This document shows, one piece after another, positions 16,492-25,096 of a stretch of 64,000 nt of DNA. The first letter of the stretch is position 1. Each line of letters begins with the position of its first letter. The DNA lies in assembly GCA_020848435.1 (NCBI GenBank), contig JADLAC010000016.1, positions 62,001 to 126,000 of the forward strand, written 5' to 3'. The stretch is from Burkholderiales bacterium. Its GTDB lineage: Bacteria; Pseudomonadota; Gammaproteobacteria; Burkholderiales; WYBJ01. Under the pieces are notes generated by a model, which worked only from the letters and a program-made list of their open reading frames with translations, ran no database searches and was not told where the DNA came from. The translations under genes were made by a program, and so were the position numbers.

Positions 16492-18047
16492 GCTGGGCGC
16501 CCGAAGCCGACGAGATCGCGCAACGCCGCGCGTGGGCGCAAGCGCTGGGGGGAGAAGAAGCGCTCGCCCGCTATCGCGCGCAAGGCTGGTTGACCATCCG
16601 CGAGCGTATCGACGCGCTGGTCGACGCGGGCAGCTTCCAGGAAGTCGGGCAGCTCGCCGGGGCCGCGCACTATGCCGGCGGTAAAGTCGTTCACGTCACG
16701 CCCGCGCCCTACGTCATGGGCCTGGCACGCATCGACGGACGCCCGGTCGCGGTCGGCGGCGAAGATTTTTCGGTGCGCGGGGGCATGAACTGGGGCGAGC
16801 GCTCCAAGGGTGGCCAAGGCGGATTCAGCGGCGATCTCGCTTACGAGTACCGCATTCCCCTGGTGAATTTTTGCCATGGGGCCGGCGGCAGCGTCGCCGG
16901 CACCCGCAAGCGCGGCCATTCGCTGTTCCCCGGCCATCGGCTCTCCAGCCACTATGTCGATCTGCTCGGGCTGGTGCCGGTCGTGAGCGCCGTGACCGGC
17001 ACGACCGCGGGCGGCCCGGCGGGGCGCGCGGTGCTGTCGCACTTTTCGGTGATGGTGAAGGGCCGCAGCCAGGTGTTCGCCTCCGGCCCGCCGCTGGTCG
17101 AGCGCGCGCTCGGCATGAAGATCGACAAGGAAGCCCTCGGCGGCGCGCGCGTTGCCGCCGACACCGCGGGTACGATCGACAACGTGGCCGCCGACGAGCA
17201 TGCCGCGATCGCCATGGTCAAGCGCTTCCTGAGCTATCTGCCGCGCAACGTGTGGGAGCTGCCGCCTCTGGGCGCGCGCACCGATTCAGCGCAGCGGCGC
17301 AGCGAAGCGCTGCTCGACATCGTGCCGAGGAACCGGCGCGCACCCTACGATATGCGCAAGCTCATCGGGCTCGTGGCGGACACCGATTCGACATTCGAGA
17401 TCCAGCCCAGCTTCGCACGCTCGCTCATCACCTGTTTCGCGCGCCTCGACGGGCGTCCGGTCGGCATCGTGGCGAACAATCCCAACGTGAACGGCGGCGC
17501 GATGGACGCCAAGGCGGCACGCAAGCAGACGCATTTCATCGACTTGTGCGACACGTTTCATCTGCCGCTCGTGTTCCTGGTCGATCTGCCCGGCTTCATG
17601 ATCGGGCCGCGCGCCGAAGAAGCCGCGACCTTGCGCGAAGGCATGCGCTGCGTGCACGCGCGCATGCAGGCCTCGGTGCCGATGATCACGGTCGTGATCC
17701 GCAAGTGCTACGGCTTCGCCGGCTTCGCCGCGCGCGATAGCCTCGGGCTGGATTTCAAGATCGCCTGGCCCTCGGCGGAAATCGGCTCCCTGCCGGTCGA
17801 GGGCGGGGTGGGCGTAGCCTATCGGCGCGAGATCGAGAGCGCCCCCGATCCGGCCAAGCGCGAGCAGGAAATCGAGCAGGAGCTGCGCGTCACCGGCTCG
17901 CCCTTTCGCATGGCGGAAGCCTTCGCGGTGGAAGACGTGATCGACCCGCGCGATACCCGCGCTTATCTTTGCCGGTTCGTGGCCGCGATGTCCGGCCGGC
18001 TCGAGCACAGTCTCGGACCGAAAGGCCGGGTCGGCGTGCGGCCCTGA
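16488..18047 (+). CDS. Acyl-CoA carboxylase carboxyltransferase (beta) subunit
   Basis: 519 residues, full length for the PccB/MccB/MmdA family with its two crotonase-like halves. Landmarks: TIRERIDALVDAGSF near the start, DFSVRGG, the first acyl-CoA oxyanion region GAGGSVAG, the second half ADTDSTFEIQPSF and IVANNPNVNGGAMDAKAARK, and DLPGFMIGPRAE. Such subunits transfer CO2 between carboxybiotin and an acyl-CoA. No biotin carboxylase or biotin carrier gene is in the window, so its partners are elsewhere, or it works with a shared carboxylase. The substrate (propionyl-, methylcrotonyl- or another acyl-CoA) is not clear; some motifs depart from PccB, for example RKCYGFAGFA where PccB has RKAYGGAY. 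Confidence 0.9.
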   Translation: MSWAPEADEIAQRRAWAQALGGEEALARYRAQGWLTIRERIDALVDAGSFQEVGQLAGAAHYAGGKVVHVTPAPYVMGLARIDGRPVAVGGEDFSVRGGMNWGERSKGGQGGFSGDLAYEYRIPLVNFCHGAGGSVAGTRKRGHSLFPGHRLSSHYVDLLGLVPVVSAVTGTTAGGPAGRAVLSHFSVMVKGRSQVFASGPPLVERALGMKIDKEALGGARVAADTAGTIDNVAADEHAAIAMVKRFLSYLPRNVWELPPLGARTDSAQRRSEALLDIVPRNRRAPYDMRKLIGLVADTDSTFEIQPSFARSLITCFARLDGRPVGIVANNPNVNGGAMDAKAARKQTHFIDLCDTFHLPLVFLVDLPGFMIGPRAEEAATLREGMRCVHARMQASVPMITVVIRKCYGFAGFAARDSLGLDFKIAWPSAEIGSLPVEGGVGVAYRREIESAPDPAKREQEIEQELRVTGSPFRMAEAFAVEDVIDPRDTRAYLCRFVAAMSGRLEHSLGPKGRVGVRP

Positions 18048-18066
18048 GCGGACGCTCGCGCCGGCA

Positions 18067-19293
18067 TCAAGGCGCCGCGCGCGTGTGCGATGCCACCTTG
18101 CCGCTCGCGATCAATGCCACGATCGCTTGCTCGTCCATGCCGATCTCGCGCAACACCGCGCGCGTGTGCTCGCCGATCAGCGGCGGATCGTGGCGCAGAC
18201 CGAGCGCGTGATCGTCCATTTCGACCGGAATAGCCGGCAGCTTCACCCGCTGGCCGTCGAGCAGCTGGGTCGAGAGCATGCGGTTGCCGCTGTTCAGATG
18301 GGGATCGTCGAACAGCTCGCCCGGCTTGACCACGGGCGAGAACGGAACGTCGAGCGCTTCGAGCCGCGCCATCAGGTCGGCCATATCGTGCCGCGCGACG
18401 ATCTCGGCGACGAGCGGGAGAATGCGCGCGCGTGCTTCCACGCGCTGCTCGTTCGTCTGTAGGCTCGGATCGGCGAGCAATGCGTCCAGGCCGAACGCCT
18501 GGCAGAAGCGCTTCCAGATGTTGTTGGTGGTGAGCCCGACGAACAGCAATTGGCCGTCGCGGGTGGGGAAGGTCTCGTAGACGCACCAGGCGCTGCGGCG
18601 CGCGGGCATCGGCGGCACCGGCGCATGCGCGACCTTCTCGGCCACCATGTGCTGGGCGACGAGATAGGCGGTCGACTCGAACAAGGCGCTTTTCACGAGC
18701 TGGCCGCGGCCGGTGCGATGCCGCTCCTCCAGGGCGGCCAGGATCGCCAGCGCGCCGAAGGTGCCGCCCAGGATGTCGACCACCGATGCACCGGCGCGCA
18801 GCGGTCGTCCCGGCGGTCCGGTCATGTAGGCGAGGCCGGCCATGTATTGCACGATCTCGTCGAGCGCGGGCCGTTTCTCGTAGGGCCCTGCGAGAAAGCC
18901 CTTGAGCGAGCAATAGACGAGCCGCGGGTTGAGCTGTGATAGCGCCTCGTAGCCGTAACCCATCGCCTGCAGCGTCACCGGCGCGAAGTTCTCCACCAGT
19001 ACATCGGCATGCGCGACCATCCGCGCCACGATGTCGCGGCCCTCGGCGGATTTCAGATCGAGCGCGATGCTGCGCTTGTTGCGGTTAAAGTAGGAAAAGA
19101 AACCGGCGGCGAAACCGCCCAACCGGCGCGTTCGATCGCCTTCCACTGGCTCGACCTTGATCACGTCGGCGCCGAGGTCGGCGAGCGCGAGGCCGCACGA
19201 GGGTCCCATGATGGTGTGGCAGAACTCGATCACCCGGATGCCGGCAAGCGGCAAGCGCTTGGTCTCGGGGGATGCGATAACCCGCTCCTGCAT
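18067..19293 (-). CDS. Class III CoA-transferase (CaiB/BaiF family)
   Basis: 408 residues. LAGIRVIEFCHTIMGPSCGLALADLGADVIKVEP is the standard N-terminus, and catalytic Asp173 lies in ASVVDILGG. It is only distantly similar to the CoA-transferase at 15250, so the two likely differ in substrate. It is convergent with the carboxyltransferase (19 bp between stops) and 72 bp downstream of a TauE/SafE exporter on the same strand. An exporter plus CoA-transferase suggests handling of a sulfonated or other organic anion, but this is inference only. Confidence 0.92.
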   Translation of the reverse strand: MQERVIASPETKRLPLAGIRVIEFCHTIMGPSCGLALADLGADVIKVEPVEGDRTRRLGGFAAGFFSYFNRNKRSIALDLKSAEGRDIVARMVAHADVLVENFAPVTLQAMGYGYEALSQLNPRLVYCSLKGFLAGPYEKRPALDEIVQYMAGLAYMTGPPGRPLRAGASVVDILGGTFGALAILAALEERHRTGRGQLVKSALFESTAYLVAQHMVAEKVAHAPVPPMPARRSAWCVYETFPTRDGQLLFVGLTTNNIWKRFCQAFGLDALLADPSLQTNEQRVEARARILPLVAEIVARHDMADLMARLEALDVPFSPVVKPGELFDDPHLNSGNRMLSTQLLDGQRVKLPAIPVEMDDHALGLRHDPPLIGEHTRAVLREIGMDEQAIVALIASGKVASHTRAAP

Positions 19294-19365
19294 GATCCTG
19301 CCCTCTTTGTTTCGCTGCGGCTCACACGCGGCCGAAAGCGCGAGCGCACTGGCAGCGAGGCTGCA

Positions 19366-20106
19366 TCAGCGCACGAACAGAAAAGCGCCGATCGTCACGA
19401 ACAGTATGCCGACCAGCCGGTTGAAGCCCTGCTGATTGAGGCTCGCGTGCAGGCGCTGGCCCAGGATCACGCCCAAACCGAGCAGCGGCAGCGCGACGGC
19501 GAATGCAACCATCACCTCCTCGGTGACCGCGCCCACGGCCACATAGCCGAGGACGCGCGCGACTCCCATGAGCATGAGCGTGGCGGCCATGGTCGCGCGA
19601 AACGCGTGCTTCGACAGGTGCAGGATATCGAGGAAGACGGCGACGAAGATCCCGGCCAGCGCGCCGAACATGGTACCGATGATGCCGGCGGTCGCGCCCA
19701 TGGTCGCCGCCAGCAAGCCGGGGGCGATGCGTAGCGGGCGCGGCGGGCGGGCGATGCGCCATAAGGCATAAAGGCCATACGAGAGGATGAAGAGGCCGAG
19801 ACCTTTCTCGATTGCGCGGGTATCCAGGTTCTTGAACAAGGCCACGCCGGCGGCGATGCCGGCTACGCCGTAGGGCAGCGTGCGCCACACCGCCTGCCAC
19901 TCGATATGGCGGCGATCGCGCGCGACGACGGCGAACGACGACAGGATCCCCAGCATGGCGAGCGCCGGGACGATGATCTTGGCGGGCAGCACGATCATCA
20001 GCAGCGGCCCGTTGAGCCCGCCGAAGCCGGCACTGCCGCGCACCGCGAACGACAGCACCATGACTGCGACGAAGTAGCCGATCTCGAGCGGGCTCAGCGC
20101 ATCCAT
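19366..20106 (-). CDS. TauE/SafE-family membrane anion transporter
   Basis: 246 residues with about eight hydrophobic segments. The N-terminal FAVRGSAGFGGLNGPLLM and the mid-protein GATAGIIGTMFGALAGIF are the two internally repeated G-rich motifs of the TauE/SafE family, which moves sulfite, sulfoacetate or other organic anions across the inner membrane. The ATG at 20106 begins at the first membrane segment. It is upstream of the CoA-transferase at 19293 and probably co-transcribed. The transported anion is not known. Confidence 0.9.
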   Translation of the reverse strand: MDALSPLEIGYFVAVMVLSFAVRGSAGFGGLNGPLLMIVLPAKIIVPALAMLGILSSFAVVARDRRHIEWQAVWRTLPYGVAGIAAGVALFKNLDTRAIEKGLGLFILSYGLYALWRIARPPRPLRIAPGLLAATMGATAGIIGTMFGALAGIFVAVFLDILHLSKHAFRATMAATLMLMGVARVLGYVAVGAVTEEVMVAFAVALPLLGLGVILGQRLHASLNQQGFNRLVGILFVTIGAFLFVR

Positions 20107-20158
20107 GATGAGCGGGCGCGGTCGGTGCGCGGCCAGGCCGTGTATCGGCGGCGCATGA

Positions 20159-20311
20159 TCAGCGCACGCCGTACTTCGAGCGGTAATGCTTTCCCAGCAC
20201 CCGGCGGGTCTGAGCGCGCAGGCTCGAAAGCGGGGCCGGCTTGGCCGGGACCGGCGCCGCCCTGGGTGCCTGGCGCGGCGCGGTTGGGCGCTTCGTGCTC
20301 GCTCGGCTCAT
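20159..20311 (-). CDS. Small basic protein, possibly leaderless
   Basis: A 50-codon frame from ATG 20311 to TGA 20159. The product is rich in Arg, Pro and Ala with about a quarter basic residues and ends LGKHYRSKYGVR. No Shine-Dalgarno site precedes the ATG; instead a TATAAT box (20318-20323, read on minus) ends six bases before it, which would place the transcription start at the ATG. The basic N-terminus/linker/compact C-terminus layout resembles small nucleic-acid-binding proteins, but no family is recognised. It could also be chance in GC-rich DNA. It lies between the TauE gene and the URO-D gene, all on minus. Confidence 0.4.
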   Translation of the reverse strand: MSRASTKRPTAPRQAPRAAPVPAKPAPLSSLRAQTRRVLGKHYRSKYGVR

Positions 20312-20317
20312 GCGCCG

Positions 20318-20323
20318 ATTATA
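20318..20323 (-). promoter_or_regulatory. TATAAT -10 box abutting a small ORF
   Basis: A consensus TATAAT on the minus strand in otherwise GC-rich sequence, six bases before the ATG at 20311. No good -35 is seen at the matching distance (GCCGCG at 20341-20346). If active it would give a leaderless message. Confidence 0.4.
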
Positions 20324-20365
20324 GGCCGGCCGATCGGGCGCGCGGCGCGTGATGATCGGCTGGCG

Positions 20366-21361
20366 CTATAGGCCGCGATAGTCGCGCAGGGTACGCGCGG
20401 TCCATTGCAGCATCGTCTCGTCCACGGGATGGCGGATCACGCAGGCGGGCGCGATCAGGATCCCGCGCCCGCGCGTTTCATCGAGCGCACGCTTCAGGTC
20501 GGCGCCGACCGCGTCGCGATCGCACTGCGTCAGATGCGCGCGCTGCAACCCGCCGACTATGGGCCGCGCTCCGCCGCGCGCTCGATAGGCTTCGATCGAT
20601 GGCGGCGTCTCGCCGATATGCCAATTGAGCGCGGTCGCGTCGTAGCTGGCCACGAGGTCGAAGTGCGTGTCCTCGCCGTGCAGATGCAGGACATTGAACC
20701 AGCCGCCGGCCGCGTCGGCCGCGGCGATCACCTCGCGGTCGAACGGCTCGCCGAAACGCGCGTACTCGGCTTCGGTAAAGGCGGCGCGAGTGGCCTCCTG
20801 CAAGGCGAAGAACATGCCGGCGCAGCCGCGGGCGATCGCCGCACGCACGAATTCGCACGTGACCGCGGTGATCGTTTCCAGGGCGCCCGTTACGCTCTCG
20901 GGTGCTGCCCGCAGATGGCTGCGATGCGCATCGCGCGATAGCTTGGCAGCGATGGTGAGCGGCGAGAACACGGTCGCGAGCAGCGGCACGTTGGGCCCGA
21001 GGCGAGCGACGAGCGCCTCGAGATGTCGCAGCTCGCGGCCGTAAGCACCCTGGGCGACATCCACGCGCGCTATGCGCTGCCAATCATCGGCGCGGTTGAT
21101 GGGTGCATGGGTCACGCGGCCGGTGCCGCCGGCGGCGATCTGGCTGAAATCGATGCGCGCCCCCCAGTCTTCGATACAGTAGAAGCCGTTCGGCATCGAC
21201 TTGACGAAATCGAGCTGGTAGCGGCTCTGAAACGCTGCGGTCGCCTCGGCGAGGCGCTGCCAATCGAGATCGATACCCGGCAGGTGCGTCCAGAAGCTGT
21301 ACGGCGGGCGATCGAGCGCCTCTCCGCGCAATGCGGCGCGCACGCGTTCGTGCTTCTCCAT
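20366..21361 (-). CDS. Uroporphyrinogen decarboxylase (URO-D) family protein, not HemE
   Basis: About 331 residues from the ATG at 21361, chosen because GGAG lies nine bases upstream; a GTG five codons earlier is the alternative. MEKHERVRAALRGEALDRPPYSFW is a typical URO-D family opening. Later LHLHGEDTHFDLVASYDATALNWH and PIVGGLQR mark the barrel. HemE-specific signatures such as the N-terminal RQAGRY motif are absent, so it is one of the many URO-D-fold proteins of unknown substrate, which include corrinoid- and cofactor-linked methyltransferases. It stands alone between a small ORF and a divergent metallopeptidase gene. Confidence 0.85.
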   Translation of the reverse strand: MEKHERVRAALRGEALDRPPYSFWTHLPGIDLDWQRLAEATAAFQSRYQLDFVKSMPNGFYCIEDWGARIDFSQIAAGGTGRVTHAPINRADDWQRIARVDVAQGAYGRELRHLEALVARLGPNVPLLATVFSPLTIAAKLSRDAHRSHLRAAPESVTGALETITAVTCEFVRAAIARGCAGMFFALQEATRAAFTEAEYARFGEPFDREVIAAADAAGGWFNVLHLHGEDTHFDLVASYDATALNWHIGETPPSIEAYRARGGARPIVGGLQRAHLTQCDRDAVGADLKRALDETRGRGILIAPACVIRHPVDETMLQWTARTLRDYRGL

Positions 21362-21532
21362 CGCGTCGATCTCCACTCAACGACCGGGCCGATGATACGG
21401 CTTTCGTAACCGCTGCGTGCACTCGCTCTGCGCTCCTCGGCGCGGCAACGTTCGGCGTGCTCAGCCTCGACCTCGCCGCTCGCGCACCGATGCGCGCACT
21501 GGTCTACACTTGCAACGCTGGCTCACCGAGCG

Positions 21533-22294
21533 ATGCAGCGCAAGACGCCGTCGCTGTTCGATACTCGAGGCATGACCGACACCGCTTTCGACTACACCGT
21601 GCGCGTGAGCCCAAGAGCGCGCTACGTCCGGCTCTACGTGAGCCCGCACAAGGGGCTCGAGATCGTGGTGCCGCGCGGCTTCAACTGCAAGCATCTGCCC
21701 GCTGTCCTGAGCCAGAAGTCGGCGTGGATCGAGCGGGCGCTGGAGCGCGTGCGCCCGCAGCGCGAGCGCTTGCTGGCGCCCATGCCATGGCGCCTGCCCG
21801 AGCACATCCATTTTCCCGCGGTCGACGCGGCCTGGGAGGTGCGCGCACGCTGGACCGGGGCCAAGCGCCTGTCGATCAACTTCCATCGGCCGGGGCAGGT
21901 CGAGATCCAGGGACCGGTGGACGACCCGGCGCTCGGACGGCACCTGCTCGGGCGCTTTCTGCTGGTGCAGGCGGAGAATCATCTGCCGCGTTTGCTCACC
22001 GCCCTGAGCCATGACACGCAGCTCTCCTACAACCGGGTGTCGATCCGGCGGCAGCGATCACGCTGGGGAAGCTGCTCGGCGCACAGCGCCATATCGCTCA
22101 ATGCCGCCCTGCTGTTCCTGCCGCATCACCTGGCGCGTTACGTGCTCGTGCACGAGCTGTGTCATACGGTGCACCTGAATCACTCGCGAAATTTCTGGGC
22201 GCTGGTGGCACGCCACTGCCCGCAATACCGTGCGGCCGAGCGCGAAATGCGCACGGCGCGAGACTTCGTGCCGCGCTGGGCGAGCCTCGACTGA
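21533..22294 (+). CDS. YgjP/DUF45-type M48-like metallopeptidase
   Basis: 253 residues if started at the ATG at 21533; an ATG at 21572 (MTDTAFDY) is equally possible. The C-terminal half holds SRWGSCSAHSAISLN near residue 177 and the zinc motif HELCHTVHLNHS: His207, Glu208 and His211 of HExxH, with His217 the likely third ligand. This is the YgjP-like/WLM family (DUF45). There is no signal peptide or membrane segment, so it acts in the cytoplasm. YgjP homologs often neighbour restriction-modification or repair genes, but here it sits alone, convergent with prfC. Substrate unknown. Confidence 0.88.
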   Translation: MQRKTPSLFDTRGMTDTAFDYTVRVSPRARYVRLYVSPHKGLEIVVPRGFNCKHLPAVLSQKSAWIERALERVRPQRERLLAPMPWRLPEHIHFPAVDAAWEVRARWTGAKRLSINFHRPGQVEIQGPVDDPALGRHLLGRFLLVQAENHLPRLLTALSHDTQLSYNRVSIRRQRSRWGSCSAHSAISLNAALLFLPHHLARYVLVHELCHTVHLNHSRNFWALVARHCPQYRAAEREMRTARDFVPRWASLD

Positions 22295-22321
22295 GGACGC
22301 TAGCCGGCGGGTGCGGATCTC

Positions 22322-23929
22322 TCAGCCGTCGAGCCGGCGCTGGAACACCAGTCCAGCGTGTTCGCGCAGCGCGTGGAAGTGGATCGACTTCCAGGTGGTC
22401 TCGACGACGCGCAATTCCGCATCGTAAGCGGCGAGAAAAGTCGGTGCATCGACGGCATCGTAGGCGATGCGATGCCCGTTCGAATCGATGAAGCGCTTCA
22501 TTTCGCGCGGATCGTCGGCCGTGACCCAACGCGCGAGGCTTTGCCGCGCAGGCGCGATCCGGGCTTCGACGCCGTACTCGTAGCGCAGCCGATGAGCGAC
22601 CACCTCGAATTGCAGGCCGCCGACCGCGCCGAGCAGCAGCGGCCCGCCCAGGTGCGGCCGGAACACCTGGATAGCGCCTTCTTCGCCCAGTTGCGCGAGC
22701 CCCTTGTGAAGCTGCTTGCCGCGCAGCGGATCGGCTACTTCGACGGTATGGAAAAGCTCGGGCGCGAAGAACGGCAGGCCGGTGAATTGCAGCTCCTCGC
22801 CCTCGGTCAGCGTATCGCCCAATTGCAGCACGCCGTGATTGGGAATGCCGATGATGTCGCCGGGAAAGGCGTCGTCGACCAGCTCGCGCCGCTGCGACAG
22901 GAACGACACCACGTTGTTGGGCCGAATCTCTTTGCCGCTGCGGCAGATCTTGAGCCGCATGCCGCGCTCGAAATGGCCCGAGCACACGCGCACGAAGGCG
23001 ATCCGATCGCGGTGAGCGGGATCCATATTGGCCTGGATCTTGAACACGACGCCGGTGAACTTCGGCTCGTCCGGCTCGACGCTGCGTTGCAACGTGACGC
23101 GCGCTCCCGGCGGCGGCGCCAGGTCCACCAGCGCGTCCAGGGTTTCGCGCACGCCGAAATTGTTGATCGCCGAGCCGAACAGGACGGGCGTCTGCGCCCC
23201 GGCGAGAAACGCGGCACGATCGAACGGTTCCGACGCGCCCTGGATCAGCTCGATCTCATGGCGCGCGCGGGCGAAGTCCGCGCCGAAGCGCTCGATGTAG
23301 CGCGCGTCGGCGAGCCCCTGGAGGATCTCGTCGTCGATGACCCGGTCGGCGCCCGGATGGAACACCCGCATGCGCTCGGCGTTCAAGTCGTAGACGCCGC
23401 GAAAGTGCTTTCCCATGCCGATCGGCCAAGTGAAAGGCGCCGCCGCCATGCCCAGCGCGGTCTCGATTTCGTCCAGCAGCAGCAGCGGCTCGCGCACCTC
23501 GCGATCCATCTTGTTGATGAAGGTGATGATCGGCGTGCCACGCGCGCGGCAGACCTGCAGCAGGCGCAAGGTCTGCGCTTCGACGCCGTTGGCGGCATCG
23601 ATCACCATCAGCGCGGCATCCACCGCGGTGAGCACCCGGTACGTGTCCTCGGAGAAGTCCTGGTGACCGGGCGTGTCCAACAAGTTGATCACGCAGCCGC
23701 GGTACTCCATCTGCATCACCGAGCTGGCGACGGAAATGCCGCGCTGCTTTTCGATCTCCATCCAGTCCGAGGTGGCGTAGCGCGACGCCTTGCGCGCCTT
23801 GACGCTGCCGGCGATATGGATCGCGCCCGCGTACAGCAGGAGCTTCTCGGTGAGCGTGGTCTTGCCTGCGTCCGGGTGGGAGATGATGGCGAACGTGCGC
23901 CGGCGCGCGCGCTCGGATGAAACGTCCAT
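22322..23929 (-). CDS. prfC: Peptide chain release factor 3
   Basis: 535 residues, full length. GTPase motifs are complete: G1 SHPDAGKT near residue 17, G3 DTPGHQD and G4 NKMD. RF3-typical segments EIETALGM and GMGKHFRGVYDL follow, then domain II beta-barrel sequence and the C-terminal EYGVEARIAPARQSLARWV. RF3 is the ribosome-dependent GTPase that recycles RF1/RF2 after termination in the cytoplasm. It stands alone on minus, convergent with the metallopeptidase gene (27 bp between stops). Nothing odd is seen. Confidence 0.97.
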   Translation of the reverse strand: MDVSSERARRRTFAIISHPDAGKTTLTEKLLLYAGAIHIAGSVKARKASRYATSDWMEIEKQRGISVASSVMQMEYRGCVINLLDTPGHQDFSEDTYRVLTAVDAALMVIDAANGVEAQTLRLLQVCRARGTPIITFINKMDREVREPLLLLDEIETALGMAAAPFTWPIGMGKHFRGVYDLNAERMRVFHPGADRVIDDEILQGLADARYIERFGADFARARHEIELIQGASEPFDRAAFLAGAQTPVLFGSAINNFGVRETLDALVDLAPPPGARVTLQRSVEPDEPKFTGVVFKIQANMDPAHRDRIAFVRVCSGHFERGMRLKICRSGKEIRPNNVVSFLSQRRELVDDAFPGDIIGIPNHGVLQLGDTLTEGEELQFTGLPFFAPELFHTVEVADPLRGKQLHKGLAQLGEEGAIQVFRPHLGGPLLLGAVGGLQFEVVAHRLRYEYGVEARIAPARQSLARWVTADDPREMKRFIDSNGHRIAYDAVDAPTFLAAYDAELRVVETTWKSIHFHALREHAGLVFQRRLDG

Positions 23930-24052
23930 AAGAGTCGATGGCTGGAGGCGTGCAGGCCCGAGGACGCACGCTACGCGAAAAAAGGCCGCAGTCTAGCGGT
24001 TCGAGCTGTTGCGCGCAATGCGCGCGCCACAACGCCTACCGCTGAGGCAGCG

Positions 24053-24307
24053 CTAGGGCAACCTGGCCGCGACGCATTGAATCGGCGCAATCGTCCCAGC
24101 GCCCGAGACGCCCGCCTGGCACGCGACCACCGTTCCCGAGGCGGGTTGATGGAACCAGGCCACGCTGGCATTGCCGCTCGCCGCGGCGCCGATCGGGATA
24201 TAGCTCGGCGCCGTCTGAATCTGCGACCTGGCGAGCGGCAGCATGGAAAGAACGACCACCACGGCAACGATTGCAAGCAGCGACCAGCGTAAGGCGGTGG
24301 GATGCAT
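24053..24307 (-). CDS. Small exported or membrane-anchored hypothetical protein
   Basis: 84 residues from the ATG at 24307, with a GAGAG-type site upstream. An N-terminal hydrophobic run (LLAIVAVVVVLSMLPLA, residues 10-26) is a signal peptide or anchor. The mature part holds two Cys (VACQAG, PIQCVAA) that could form a disulfide in the periplasm and a Trp-containing ASVAWFHQ stretch. No family is recognised. It lies 123 bp upstream of prfC on the same strand and may be read with it. Confidence 0.55.
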   Translation of the reverse strand: MHPTALRWSLLAIVAVVVVLSMLPLARSQIQTAPSYIPIGAAASGNASVAWFHQPASGTVVACQAGVSGAGTIAPIQCVAARLP

Positions 24308-24435
24308 GTCGATTTCTCTCTGTCGTCGAGATTAAAGGCGGCCTGCCGCTTCGAAACCGCAGCGGCACCGTGCGCGTCCGGCGCGCGCTGCGCATGCGCG
24401 CCCGCCGGGCGGGCCGGGCTCAGTGTACGCGCTGC

Positions 24436-24936
24436 CTACTGGAGCTTGTCGTCTTCGCGCTTGGCCTCGGCCATCGCTTCGGGCTCGAGCTCTTCGGCCG
24501 AACGGTTGAGATGGACGAAGCCGCCCCAGGCGGCCAGCAGGATCGCCGTCGCCAGCACGATGCTCGCCGCGTAGGCGAGATGCGTCAGGTCCTCGTGGAT
24601 CGCTTTGAAGGTCGCGACCAGCCCCTCGATCGCCAGGGCGACCACGACCACGACGAAGAAGCGCGACAGGAAGCGGCGCACGCGCGTCGGCGCGCTGATG
24701 TCGGCCTCGCGTATCACTTCTTCCTCGAAGATCGTTTCGGCGATCTGCAGCGCGACCACGGCAGCCGCGAGCAGCCCCACGGCTTCGACAATGGCCTGCG
24801 CGTCGGCCTCGCCCCCTGCCCCGAACGCAAGCCAGCCCGCGCGGGCGGCAACACTGATCAGCATCAGCGCCGCGCAGCCAAACAGCAGCGCGATCAGGGC
24901 ATGGACGAAGCGGAACGCGGCGAGGAAGGCCTTCAT
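24436..24936 (-). CDS. Four-helix integral membrane protein, unknown function
   Basis: 166 residues from the ATG at 24936. Four hydrophobic segments are visible: about 8-28 ([18 protein letters not shown]), 50-66 ([17 protein letters not shown]), 93-110 ([18 protein letters not shown]) and 121-139 ([19 protein letters not shown]). The loop between segments 2 and 3 is charged ([20 protein letters not shown]), and the C-terminal tail is acidic and cytoplasmic-looking. No catalytic or transport motif is seen. It is divergent from the DapA-family gene by 160 bp. Confidence 0.7.
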   Translation of the reverse strand: MKAFLAAFRFVHALIALLFGCAALMLISVAARAGWLAFGAGGEADAQAIVEAVGLLAAAVVALQIAETIFEEEVIREADISAPTRVRRFLSRFFVVVVVALAIEGLVATFKAIHEDLTHLAYAASIVLATAILLAAWGGFVHLNRSAEELEPEAMAEAKREDDKLQ

Positions 24937-25096
24937 GCCGGGGCTCGGTGACGGTCTTGCAGCCAAGCGCAACCAGCGATCCCGGCGGCCGCGGCTTCGA
25001 TGCAGCGGCGCGATTGATGGCATCATGGCTGCTGCACGCGCCGTCTCCTCACCTTTCCCCGAGCAGCAAGGCGCCCGACCTGTGGAGCAGATCACT

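Noticed and set aside
20366-21361. HemE, uroporphyrinogen III decarboxylase of haem synthesis
   Set aside because: The diagnostic RQAGRY-type N-terminal motif is absent and the context is not haem synthesis.
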